Origin: Mycobacterium heckeshornense
GTDB lineage: Bacteria > Actinomycetota > Actinomycetes > Mycobacteriales > Mycobacteriaceae
Assembly (NCBI RefSeq): GCF_016592155.1
Contig: NZ_AP024237.1
Location: 744,001 to 808,000 of the forward strand
Direction: 5' to 3'
DNA: 64,000 bases
This document shows positions 18,672 to 26,634 of this stretch, piece by piece. The notes under the pieces were generated by a model. It was not told the origin of the DNA. It saw only the letters and a list, made by a program, of their open reading frames with translations, and ran no database searches. Position 1 is the stretch's first letter. Each line of letters opens with the position of its first letter. The translations under genes and the position numbers were made by a program.

Positions 18672-19117
18672 GTGTTGTCCTCCCAGGTGTCGATGGCGGG
18701 AATCGCCACATGGCCGAGGCGGCGGTAGCCGATGCGCACCGCGGCGCCGATGGGTGGCGCGCTGTGGCAGGGTGCCGCAGTGGTCATCACGATGCGGTGT
18801 CCGCTGGTGAGTTCGACGTCGACGATCGGATAGGGGTGCTCGGCGCGGACGAGGCCGGCTTCCCGGCGGTGCATGAGCGTCGACGAATGGACGACCCCGA
18901 TCGGTTCCACCGGTACCCAGTGTCGCTGCTGGCAGCCGCAGCGGTCACAGACCTGCTGATCAAGCTCCAGTGGCAGGTCGCATTCGGCGCAGCACGGCAG
19001 CATGAGTTCGCAACGCGCTGCGGCCTCGTACAACGGACGGATCACCTCGTCGTCGGCATCGGGGGCTAGCGCCGTCTCGAGCAGCCAGTCCATCGTCGCG
19101 TCTGCCACCGTGGTCAT
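18668..19117 (-). CDS. DUF35 OB-fold/zinc-ribbon protein, partner of the adjacent thiolase
   Basis: 149 residues. Its zinc ribbon (CAECDLPLELDQQVCDRC) is followed by an OB-fold with WVPVEPIGVVHSSTLMH. It lies between the thiolase (4-base overlap) and the Rieske alpha gene (4-base overlap). This is the second thiolase/DUF35 module in the window and would be expected to form a hetero-complex with the thiolase-like protein. The tail is rich in hydrophobic strands. Confidence 0.85.
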   Translation of the reverse strand: MTTVADATMDWLLETALAPDADDEVIRPLYEAAARCELMLPCCAECDLPLELDQQVCDRCGCQQRHWVPVEPIGVVHSSTLMHRREAGLVRAEHPYPIVDVELTSGHRIVMTTAAPCHSAPPIGAAVRIGYRRLGHVAIPAIDTWEDNT

Positions 19118-20265
19118 GCCGCCCGTTCCAAGATGAGCGCCGCATGGTGGTCCAGTCGCCCGCCGATGCCGGCCACCAGCGCGGTGGTCGCGCCGGGCAC
19201 CTGGCGCTCGCCGCCGGCGCCGCGGAGTTGCGTGATGGCCTCGGCCAGCGGTGTCATGCCCTGGAGGTAGAAGCCTGATAGCTGTCCCCCGCCGGTATTG
19301 GTGGGCAGCAGTCCGCCCGGACCGATCTGGCCGGCGCGGACGAACGCACCCGCCGGTGTATCGCCGGTCAGCCGGTATTCGTCGAGCAGAACCAGCGTGA
19401 CGATCGAGAACGGGTCATACAGTTCGGCGATGTCGAGGTCAGTGCGCGTGAGGCCGGCATGGGTGAGCGCATCGTCGACAGCGCGGACTCCGCCACCGAA
19501 CCACGATTCGGCACCTGACCGGCGGCGCCGCACCGGATGGTGGCGACCGGTGCCGCGGATCCGGAGCCGCACGGTAGCGGTCGACGGCCGCCCGGTCAGC
19601 ACCACCGCGACGGCGCCGTTGACCGGGCGCGCGCAGTCCACCCGACGCAGCGGCTCGGCGACCATTGGGCTGGCGGCGTAACCGTCGGCGTCGAGGGGTT
19701 CACGGTTGACCGCGTCGGGATTGCCCATCGCCCAGGTCCGCGCTTGGGTGGCCACCGCGCACAGGTCGTCGGTGCTAGAACCGGTGATGTGCAACCAGCG
19801 CTGCGCCAGTAGCGCGTAGGTGGGTACCGAGCCGAGCAGGCCAGAGGCGCGTTCTAGCCCGCGTACTCCGGTGTTGCCGCCGCTGTGCGCGTATGTCGAG
19901 CCCGCGCCCTTACCCGCCACCACTGGGGCGTCAGCGAACACGCACACCACCGTCGACGCCTCAGCGGCGGCAATCGCGTGCGTTGCACGCTGGATCATCG
20001 CGATCGTGGTAGCGCCCTTGATTTCGACGTGCTCGAGCAGCCGCAGGTCGGCGAAGCCGCCCTGGGCGGCGAAGGCGACGCCGAGCCGGTCCGGGCGCAC
20101 TCCCTGGGACGACCCGACCAGCAAGCCGTCGACGTCGCCGGGGCCGATGCCGGCGTCGGCGAGGGCTGCGGCAGCAGCCTGACAGGCCAGCTGCACCGGG
20201 GTGGGGCCCGCCCGCAGTGACATGGCTGTCATCCCGAAGCCGACCAGGTCGGCGGTCACCGTCAC
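19114..20265 (-). CDS. Thiolase-superfamily protein (Ltp-type, likely aldolase or thiolase)
   Basis: 383 residues. The GTG start at 20265 gives a GTGA overlap with the small gene upstream; an earlier in-frame start at 20373 would overlap that gene fully. Motifs are VDGLLVGSSQGVRP, IAELYDPFS and NTGGGQLSGFYLQGM. The tyrosines in ELYD and FYLQG fit the retro-aldolase type of Ltp2-like proteins rather than the Cys/His set of true thiolases; this is inference from memory of the family. With its DUF35 partner it may split a beta-hydroxyacyl-CoA side chain before or after ring oxidation. Confidence 0.85.
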   Translation of the reverse strand: MTVTADLVGFGMTAMSLRAGPTPVQLACQAAAAALADAGIGPGDVDGLLVGSSQGVRPDRLGVAFAAQGGFADLRLLEHVEIKGATTIAMIQRATHAIAAAEASTVVCVFADAPVVAGKGAGSTYAHSGGNTGVRGLERASGLLGSVPTYALLAQRWLHITGSSTDDLCAVATQARTWAMGNPDAVNREPLDADGYAASPMVAEPLRRVDCARPVNGAVAVVLTGRPSTATVRLRIRGTGRHHPVRRRRSGAESWFGGGVRAVDDALTHAGLTRTDLDIAELYDPFSIVTLVLLDEYRLTGDTPAGAFVRAGQIGPGGLLPTNTGGGQLSGFYLQGMTPLAEAITQLRGAGGERQVPGATTALVAGIGGRLDHHAALILERAA

Positions 20266-20513
20266 GGGCCCGGCCCGCCGCGTTCGCGGCCCGCTCTGTA
20301 GTTGCCTACGCGCAGCCATTCCTCGCGATCTTGGGCTGTGGCCAGGGTAAAGCTGGCTAATTCCAACGGGCATAAGAAAACGTGCGTGCCGCTTTCGAGG
20401 TCTTCGACCAGCAACCGTGGGCCGTTGCCGTTGAGGTCCAACGATAGCCGGACGGCGGCGAACTCGTTGGCCAAGTCGGCCAGTACACGCCGCCTCGCAG
20501 CCGCGATGTCCAC
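20262..20513 (-). CDS. Small protein of unknown function, first gene of the Rieske operon
   Basis: About 83 residues from a GTG at 20513. It opens with an arginine-rich helix (VDIAAARRRVLADLANEF) followed by short strands (LSLDLNGNGPRLLVEDLE) and HVFLCPLELASFTLA. It is not recognised. A TTG at 20549 is in frame, but it overlaps a TGTCAG half-site. The GTG has AATACT six bases before it, fitting a leaderless start. It overlaps the thiolase gene by 4 bases. It might be a partner or regulator of the thiolase complex; no function is assigned. Confidence 0.6.
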   Translation of the reverse strand: MDIAAARRRVLADLANEFAAVRLSLDLNGNGPRLLVEDLESGTHVFLCPLELASFTLATAQDREEWLRVGNYRAGRERGGPGP

Positions 20514-20671
20514 CTCCCTAGTATTACCGCATACAACTGTCAGAATCAATCAGGCTGAAAAATGTGACATCTACTGAACTGTGGTCGGGCAGATTTACTA
20601 TTGCATGATCTACGTGGGAACATGCACGCTAATCAAACACCGCGAGCGGTGCCGACACCGGGACATAATAG

Positions 20672-20687
20672 TTGACATCAATGTCAG
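20672..20687. promoter_or_regulatory. 16-bp inverted repeat before the ring-cleavage operon
   Basis: TTGACATCAATGTCAG has the same arms and 4-base gap as 3125 and 3193. It is 20 bases before the hydrolase ATG at 20708. It lies in the divergent gap between the Rieske operon and the C-C hydrolase operon, so one regulator could control both. Confidence 0.65.
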
Positions 20688-20707
20688 AAATATTGGAAGA
20701 GGGCGAG

Positions 20708-21631
20708 ATGGGGCAACGGTCAGCACCACCGCGGTCAGCGGGCGGCGCGGCGGTCGACACCGAGAACTACCGAAGCATCTGGATGTACCTGAAGGAGGTG
20801 GCGTTCACCCAGGGGTTCACCGACATCGAGGTCCATGGCGCTGTGGTGCCGACCCGCTACGCCGAGGCCGGCTTGCGTGATAAACCGCACCTGGTGTTGC
20901 TGCACGGCACGGGCGGGCACTGGGAGACGTTTGCGCCCAACCTGGGCACGCTATCCGAGCACTTCCACTGCGTGGCCATCGACATGGTGGGCAACGGGTT
21001 TTCAGGCAAGCCCGACTACGACTACGAGATCGCCGTCTACCGCGAGCACGTACTGAAGGTGATGGACTACTTCGGCATGGACAAGGCCCACTTCATCGGG
21101 ATGTCACTGGGCGCCTGGGTCTCCGCGGCGATTGCGGTGTCGCATCCCGACCGGGTGAGCAGGATGATCCTGATGTCACCCGCGGGCAAGGAGGCGGTTG
21201 CATCGAACATGGCACGGATTCGCGCTGAGCGCACCAAGGCCGTCAACGAGCCCACCTGGGAGTCGCTGTACGCGGTCTTCGAGCACCTGATCGCCGACGA
21301 AGCCAACCGGCTGCCCGACCTTATCGGGCTGCGTCGGGCGATTTATGAACGCGCCGATACCCGCGAGACCATCGACCATCTGCTGATCCTGCAAGATGCC
21401 GCCGCCCGCGAGCGCAACTTGATTCCGGAGGAGCAGTGGAGGTCGATCACGGCGCCGGTGATGGTCGTGGCGTCGGGCCGCGACCTCGGTGTCTACCAAG
21501 ACACCGCGACCGCGATCGCAGAGCTGATCCCCGGCGCCGAGATTTTCGACATGCCCGGGGTGCGCCATTGGCCGCATTTCGAAGATCCCGAATCGTTCAA
21601 TCCGGCCGCGGTCGCTTTCCTCGCCAAGTGA
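20708..21631 (+). CDS. Alpha/beta hydrolase, likely meta-cleavage product (C-C bond) hydrolase
   Basis: 307 residues. Oxyanion region [15 protein letters not shown], nucleophile elbow IGMSLGAW (Ser), acid in VASGRD, and His in [11 protein letters not shown] make a complete triad. This set resembles MhpC/HsaD-type hydrolases that split vinylogous 1,5-diketones from extradiol cleavage. The start at 20708 is chosen because earlier in-frame codons (20672, 20681) lie in the inverted repeat; AGAGGGCGAG precedes it. The stop is 10 bases before the HpaH-like gene, which supports a lower meta-cleavage role. Confidence 0.82.
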   Translation: MGQRSAPPRSAGGAAVDTENYRSIWMYLKEVAFTQGFTDIEVHGAVVPTRYAEAGLRDKPHLVLLHGTGGHWETFAPNLGTLSEHFHCVAIDMVGNGFSGKPDYDYEIAVYREHVLKVMDYFGMDKAHFIGMSLGAWVSAAIAVSHPDRVSRMILMSPAGKEAVASNMARIRAERTKAVNEPTWESLYAVFEHLIADEANRLPDLIGLRRAIYERADTRETIDHLLILQDAAARERNLIPEEQWRSITAPVMVVASGRDLGVYQDTATAIAELIPGAEIFDMPGVRHWPHFEDPESFNPAAVAFLAK

Positions 21632-21641
21632 CACTGTGCCA

Positions 21642-22469
21642 ATGAGACGGCCCGGTCCCCACGAGATCAGCGAAATCGCGCAGCGGCTCTACCTCGCCGA
21701 GCAGCGACGTGAGCCGATCCGGCAGTTGTCGCTTGAGTACCCGGATATGACTATCGAGGACGCGTATGCGGTGCAGCGGGCGCTCGTCGAGCTTAAGGTC
21801 GCTGACGGCCGGGCGGTGAGGGGCCGCAAAATTGGCCTTACTTCCAAGGTGATGCAGCGTGCGGCATCGATCGATGAGCCGGACTACGGCACGCTCTTCG
21901 ACGACATGTTCGTCGACAACGGTGGCCGAGTGCCGCCGGGTCGCTTCATCCGGCCGCGGATTGAAGTCGAATTGGCGTTTGTACTCGGGGAGACGCTGCG
22001 GGGACCCGAGGTGACGCTCTTCGATGTGTTGCGGGCTACCGAGTTCGTCACCCCGGCGCTGGAGATCCTCGATGCCCGGGTGCAGATGGCCGACCCTGAC
22101 ACCGGTCATCTGCGTACGATCGTCGACACGATCGCCGACAACGCGGCCGACGCCGGCCTAGTGCTGGGTGGGCGGGTGTTCCGCCCGCTCGACGTCGACT
22201 TGCGGTGGGTAGCAGCGCTGTTGCTGCGCAACGGCACGGTCGAGGAGTCCGGGGTGGCGGCGGCGGTGCTCAACCATCCAGGCAACGGTGTCGCCTGGCT
22301 TGCCAATCGTCTTGCGGGGTACGGTGTTTCGCTTCAGCGTGGCGAGGTGATCTTGTCCGGGTCGTTCACCAAGCCGGTGTTCGCGGAGGCGGGGGACACG
22401 TTCGTCGCGGATTTCGGCACGCTCGGGACGGTGTCGGTGGTGTTCGATCGTGGGGAGACGGTTCGGTGA
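21642..22469 (+). CDS. 2-oxohept-4-ene-1,7-dioate hydratase (HpaH/HpcG-like)
   Basis: 275 residues of the FAH/hydratase family. Long blocks match HpaH of the homoprotocatechuate pathway: [38 protein letters not shown] (metal-binding acids) and [33 protein letters not shown] also matches. HpaH adds water to 2-hydroxyhepta-2,4-diene-1,7-dioate; the related MhpD acts on the shorter 2-hydroxypentadienoate. The ATG at 21642 is used; a GTG at 21636 is possible. It overlaps the aldolase by 4 bases (GTGA). A dicarboxylic intermediate is therefore likely, which bears on the substrate of the whole operon. Confidence 0.87.
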   Translation: MRRPGPHEISEIAQRLYLAEQRREPIRQLSLEYPDMTIEDAYAVQRALVELKVADGRAVRGRKIGLTSKVMQRAASIDEPDYGTLFDDMFVDNGGRVPPGRFIRPRIEVELAFVLGETLRGPEVTLFDVLRATEFVTPALEILDARVQMADPDTGHLRTIVDTIADNAADAGLVLGGRVFRPLDVDLRWVAALLLRNGTVEESGVAAAVLNHPGNGVAWLANRLAGYGVSLQRGEVILSGSFTKPVFAEAGDTFVADFGTLGTVSVVFDRGETVR

Positions 22470-23236
22470 GCAACCGCTGGGTCCAACGCATCAACGCCGG
22501 TACCCCGCGATTCGGCATGTGGCTCGCGTCTGGCAGCGGGTATGTCACGGATATTTGCGCCGGGTCGGGCATTGACTGGGTGCTGCTGGACCAGGAGCAC
22601 GCGCCCAACGACTTGCGCACCACGCTTGAGCAGCTGCAGGTGCTCGCCGGCTACCCCGACGTCGATGTGGTGGTGCGCCCGCCCGCCGCGGATCCGGTGT
22701 TGATCAAGCAGCTACTCGACATCGGGGCGACCAATCTCGTGGTGCCGATGATCGGCAGCCCGGCGCAGGCAGCCGACGCGGTCGCGGCGACCCGGTATCC
22801 GCCAGCAGGCGTTCGCGGTGTGGGCAGCGCGCTGGCACGCGCGTCGCGGTGGAACCGCATTTCTGACTATCTTGTCACTGCTAGCGGCAGGGTCTCACTG
22901 ACCGTACAGGTGGAATCGGCAGAAGGACTGCGCTGCGTTGGCGACATCGCTGAGGTCGACGGGGTCGACGCGGTGTTCATCGGTCCGGCCGATTTGGCGG
23001 CTTCGATGGGCAAACTAGGCGAACCTGAGCACCCTGAGGTCGTCAGCGCCATCGAAAAGGCTTTAGCGACGGTCGTCGAACAGCGGAAGGCAGCCGGGGT
23101 GAATGCGTTTACCGAATCGATCGCGCGCCGCTATCTGGCCGCGGGTGCGACATTCGTTCTGGTCGGAGCAGACGTCGCGCTGCTGGCCCGCGCTACCGAG
23201 CAGTTGGTGGCCAGGTACCGGAAGCCCTCGGCCTGA
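22466..23236 (+). CDS. 4-hydroxy-2-oxoheptanedioate aldolase (HpaI-like)
   Basis: 256-residue class II pyruvate aldolase of the HpcH/HpaI family. [12 protein letters not shown] holds the catalytic histidine. [37 protein letters not shown], and metal ligands in VQVESAEG and FIGPADLA match HpaI closely. HpaI splits 4-hydroxy-2-oxoheptanedioate to pyruvate and succinate semialdehyde. The GTG start overlaps the hydratase stop by 4 bases. The HpaH-HpaI pair makes a dicarboxylic lower pathway the best reading; promiscuity of HpaI toward other 4-hydroxy-2-oxoacids keeps alternatives open. The coding sequence also holds a near-copy of the downstream operator (22859-22878). Confidence 0.87.
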   Translation: MSNRWVQRINAGTPRFGMWLASGSGYVTDICAGSGIDWVLLDQEHAPNDLRTTLEQLQVLAGYPDVDVVVRPPAADPVLIKQLLDIGATNLVVPMIGSPAQAADAVAATRYPPAGVRGVGSALARASRWNRISDYLVTASGRVSLTVQVESAEGLRCVGDIAEVDGVDAVFIGPADLAASMGKLGEPEHPEVVSAIEKALATVVEQRKAAGVNAFTESIARRYLAAGATFVLVGADVALLARATEQLVARYRKPSA

Positions 23237-23241
23237 GCTTT

Positions 23242-23268
23242 ATTTCTGACTATCGCGTCACCTATACT
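23242..23268 (+). promoter_or_regulatory. Internal promoter with operator directly before a leaderless fadE
   Basis: CTGACTATCGCGTCAC (23246-23261) is a TGAC-N6-GTCA repeat of the window-wide type. TATACT (23263-23268) follows after one base, and 8 bases later comes the fadE ATG at 23277. The mRNA would start at or just before the ATG. A repressor on the repeat would cover the -10. Confidence 0.6.
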
Positions 23269-23276
23269 CCGCGACT

Positions 23277-24449
23277 ATGGACCTGGATTTCACGGATGAT
23301 CAGCTGGAGTTCCGCGACCAGGTCCGCACTTGGCTTGATGAGAACAAGCCGGTCGAACCGCGACCGCGCGACCACGCCGGCATCCGCGAGTACGACCTCG
23401 CCTGGCAGCGCACCCAATGGGAAGGCGGCTGGGCCGGCATCACGTGGCCCACCGAGTACGGCGGCAAGGGGCTCACCTTGCTGCAACAGCTGATCTGGTA
23501 CGAGGAATACGCCGCCAGGGGCTTCCCCGGGATCGACGCGTGCTTTGTCGGGTTATCCCACGCCGGGCCGACCCTAATCATCAGGGGCACCGAAAAGCAG
23601 AAGTCGTTTCATCTGCCGAAAATCCTGCGCGGAGAAGTGGTGTGGTGCCAAGGCTTCTCTGAGCCCGACGCCGGGTCCGACCTCGCTGCGCTGCGCACCA
23701 AGGCAGTCATCGATGGCGACGAACTCGTCGTCAACGGCCAGAAGGTGTGGACCAGCTTCGCCACGGTCGCTGACTACCAGGAGCTTTTGGTGCGTACCGA
23801 TAACACCCAAGGCAAGCACCGCGGCATCACCTGGGTGATCTGCGACATGTCCAGCCCGGGTATCGAGGTGCGTCCGATCGAGACGATTGAGGGCGGAGCT
23901 GAATTCTGTGAGGTGTTTTACGACAATGTGCGGATCCCGCTGTCCAACGTGGTGGGCGAGGTGGACAACGGGTGGTCGGTTGCGATGGCCACGCTGTCAT
24001 TCGAACGGGGAACAGCCTTTACCGCAAACCAGGTGCGCCTGGCAAAGACCGTCGAGGATCTGATCGACTATGCCCGCGACCATGTCGGACCTGACGGGCG
24101 TCGGCCCGCCATCGCCGACGACGAGATCGCCCGGCGGCTGGCGCGGGCCCGGGCGTCGGTGGCTTCGCTGCGTGCGCTGACCTACTCCAACATCTGCCTG
24201 GCGATGCAGACCGAGACCCCCGGCCCCAAAGGCTCGATGGTCAAGCTGCTTTATGCTGATTTGACCAAGGAAATCGGGAAACTCGCACTCGACATTCTCG
24301 GACCGGGTGCCCTACGGGCCTCGTCGCGGTGGGATGACGATGGTTGGGTGGGCTACTACTACTGGTCGTTTTCGCAGTCGATCGGCGGCGGGACGTCGGA
24401 AATCCAGCGCAACATCCTCGGCGAACGCGTCCTCGGGCTGCCGCGATAG
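23277..24449 (+). CDS. Acyl-CoA dehydrogenase (FadE family), likely alpha subunit of a heteromer
   Basis: 390 residues. The signature FSEPDAGSDLAALRT, VNGQKVWTSFA and C-terminal GGGTSEIQRNILGERVLGLPR are present. The C-terminal site has Gly where medium-chain enzymes have Glu. A glutamate in LSFERGTAF is at the alternative (isovaleryl/long-chain type) catalytic position. It is followed after 14 bases by a second, shorter fadE without a catalytic glutamate. Such pairs form alpha2-beta2 enzymes (ChsE type) in steroid side-chain oxidation. A private promoter precedes it. Confidence 0.92.
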   Translation: MDLDFTDDQLEFRDQVRTWLDENKPVEPRPRDHAGIREYDLAWQRTQWEGGWAGITWPTEYGGKGLTLLQQLIWYEEYAARGFPGIDACFVGLSHAGPTLIIRGTEKQKSFHLPKILRGEVVWCQGFSEPDAGSDLAALRTKAVIDGDELVVNGQKVWTSFATVADYQELLVRTDNTQGKHRGITWVICDMSSPGIEVRPIETIEGGAEFCEVFYDNVRIPLSNVVGEVDNGWSVAMATLSFERGTAFTANQVRLAKTVEDLIDYARDHVGPDGRRPAIADDEIARRLARARASVASLRALTYSNICLAMQTETPGPKGSMVKLLYADLTKEIGKLALDILGPGALRASSRWDDDGWVGYYYWSFSQSIGGGTSEIQRNILGERVLGLPR

Positions 24450-24463
24450 ACGGACGAACGGCA

Positions 24464-25486
24464 ATGAATCTCCTACCCACCGCTGAACAACTCGAAATCG
24501 TCTCGGCTGCAGCGCAGTTCCTTGAGCAGCGAATGCCCGTCGAACACATCCGAACCGACCGCCACGCGAAAATGGCGGTGGGTGCCGATGAGTGGCGCGA
24601 AGCCGCCGAGATGGGCTTGCTGACCCTCGGGCTGCCGGAGGATCTCGGCGGCTTGGGTCGAGCGTTCGACGACGAGGTGTTGCTGCACATCGAGCTCGGC
24701 AAGCATCTGGCTCCCGGCCCATTCTTGGCCGGGACATTGGCTGCGCGGCTGGCCGCGGTCTGCGGTGACACCGGGCGAGCCGACGAGATCGGTTCGGGGC
24801 GCGCACTAGTCGCCCTGGCGGTGATGCGTGGCCATGGTGAGCCGCATCGAGTCAAAGGCACGTTCGACTTGTTCGACGCGGTGGGCGCACGCTACGCCCT
24901 GCTGGTGGCGCGCAGCGGTGCCGCGCTGGTCGACGCCGCAGTATTCGGCGAACCCATCTTGGCCGAGTCGGCCGACCCTGCCACACGGATGGCGTCGGCG
25001 ACCGTCCAGGCCGCCGAGCCGTTGTACTGGCTGGCCGCCGACACCGACTGGATCTGGTGCCGTGCGATGGTGCTCTCGGCTGCCTACCTGACTGGGCTGG
25101 CCGCTGCCGCTGCCCGGGCAGCAACGGAGCACGCCAAGATCCGGGTCCAGTTCGGCAAACCGATCGGGGTTAATCAGGCGATCAAGCACCGCTGTGTGGA
25201 CATGGCAGTCGCCGCCGAAGCCGCTCAAGCACAAACCTGCTTCGCCGCAATCGCCTTGGACAGCGGACGAGACGACGCACTGTTGCAGGTGCTGTCCGCT
25301 GTGATCGTGGCCGGCGAGGCGGCTGTGGACAATGCTGCCGCAGGCATCCAGGTGTTCGGCGGCATGGGTTATACGTTTGAGAACGATATGCATCTGTACC
25401 TGAAGCGCGCACACGTATTTCGCCATTTGTTCGTTGAGCCAGCCGACGCGCTGGCCGAGCTGCTCGCCCAGGAGCGCGCACAGTGA
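24464..25486 (+). CDS. Acyl-CoA dehydrogenase-like subunit (FadE family, no catalytic glutamate)
   Basis: 340 residues, shorter than single-subunit enzymes. It keeps the C-terminal helical domain (RVQFGKPIGVNQAIKHR, IQVFGGMGYTFENDMHLYLKRA) but ends FVEPADALAELLAQ, without an EGT-type glutamate. This is what is seen in the beta subunits of alpha2-beta2 FadE heteromers. The start at 24464 follows the upstream gene closely; the frame runs further up, but only inside that gene. Its stop overlaps the thiolase by 4 bases. Likely partner: the preceding fadE. Confidence 0.9.
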   Translation: MNLLPTAEQLEIVSAAAQFLEQRMPVEHIRTDRHAKMAVGADEWREAAEMGLLTLGLPEDLGGLGRAFDDEVLLHIELGKHLAPGPFLAGTLAARLAAVCGDTGRADEIGSGRALVALAVMRGHGEPHRVKGTFDLFDAVGARYALLVARSGAALVDAAVFGEPILAESADPATRMASATVQAAEPLYWLAADTDWIWCRAMVLSAAYLTGLAAAAARAATEHAKIRVQFGKPIGVNQAIKHRCVDMAVAAEAAQAQTCFAAIALDSGRDDALLQVLSAVIVAGEAAVDNAAAGIQVFGGMGYTFENDMHLYLKRAHVFRHLFVEPADALAELLAQERAQ

Positions 25487-26634
25487 GTGGCGCCGTCGCG
25501 ATCGCCGGGGTGGCGCTCTCCGATGTGGGACGCGTCGACGATAAGAGCCCCTACGAGCTGATCGCGCAAGCAAGCCGACGAGCGCTGGCCGACGCGGGCC
25601 TGTCGCCGGCCGACGTGGACGGGCTTGCCTCGACCGGGCAGGGGGCGCTGCCCCCGGTAGACGTCGGCGAATACCTGGGGCTTCGGCCGCGGTGGGTTGA
25701 CTCCACCGCAGTGGGCGGCGCGGCGTGGGAAGTGATGGCCTCGCACGCCGCCGACGCGATCACCGCCGGCCACGCGGACGTGGTGCTGCTGGCGTACGGT
25801 TCGACGGCGCGCGCAGATCTGCGAAAGGGCTTGCGCGCAGCAAGCATCAACTGGGGTGCTCGCGGCCCGCTGCAGTGGGAAGCGCCCTACGGTCACACCT
25901 TGATATCGAAGTATGCGATGGCCGCACGCCGCCACATGTACCAGTACGGCACCACCATCGAGCAGCTGGCCGAGGTGGCGGTATCGGCCCGGTTCAACGC
26001 CGCTGACAATCCCGAGGCCTACTACCGCGACCCGATCACCGTTGACGACGTGATGTCGGGGCCGATGATCGCAGACCCGTTCACCAAGCTGCACTGCTGT
26101 ATCCGCAGCGACGGCGGTGCCGCGGTTGTCATGGTGAACGGCGAACGGGCCAAAGATCTGCGCTCTCAACCTGTGTGGATACTTGGCGCAGCCGAGACCA
26201 CCTCGCACATGCTGACCTCGCAGTGGGATGATATGACGGTCGGACCGGCCGCGGTGAGCGGACCGTTGGCGTTCGAGCGTGCCAGGGTGCGTCCCGTCGA
26301 CGTCGACGTCGCCGAACTCTACGACGCATTCACCTACATGCTGCTCTGCACGATCGAGGATCTTGGTTTTTGCCCGAAGGGTGAGGGCGGTCCGTTCGTC
26401 GAGTCGGGATCGCTGCGCCTCGGCGGGGCGCTGCCCACCAACACCGACGGGGGCGGCCTGTCAGCATGTCATCCGGGTCAGCGCGGCTTATTCCTCTTGG
26501 TGGAGGCCGTTCGCCAGCTGCGCGGTGAGTGCGGGCCGCGGCAGGTGCCGGACGCGAAGATCGCCTGTGTCAGCGCTACCGGTGGCTGGTTTTGCTCAAG
26601 CGGCACGATAATTCTCGGTGCCGAGGAGCCGTAG
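25483..26634 (+). CDS. Thiolase-superfamily protein (Ltp-type)
   Basis: 383 residues. VDGLASTGQGALPP near the start, CIRSDGGAAVVMV, VAELYDAFTYM and NTDGGGLSACHPGQRGLFL are the recognisable parts. The ACHPGQ stretch carries a histidine where the Rieske-operon paralogue has FYLQGM, so the chemistry may differ (thiolytic rather than aldol); this is inference. No DUF35 gene is adjacent, the nearest being at 32.1 kb. It overlaps the upstream fadE by 4 bases and the downstream fadD by 1 base. Confidence 0.87.
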   Translation: MSGAVAIAGVALSDVGRVDDKSPYELIAQASRRALADAGLSPADVDGLASTGQGALPPVDVGEYLGLRPRWVDSTAVGGAAWEVMASHAADAITAGHADVVLLAYGSTARADLRKGLRAASINWGARGPLQWEAPYGHTLISKYAMAARRHMYQYGTTIEQLAEVAVSARFNAADNPEAYYRDPITVDDVMSGPMIADPFTKLHCCIRSDGGAAVVMVNGERAKDLRSQPVWILGAAETTSHMLTSQWDDMTVGPAAVSGPLAFERARVRPVDVDVAELYDAFTYMLLCTIEDLGFCPKGEGGPFVESGSLRLGGALPTNTDGGGLSACHPGQRGLFLLVEAVRQLRGECGPRQVPDAKIACVSATGGWFCSSGTIILGAEEP

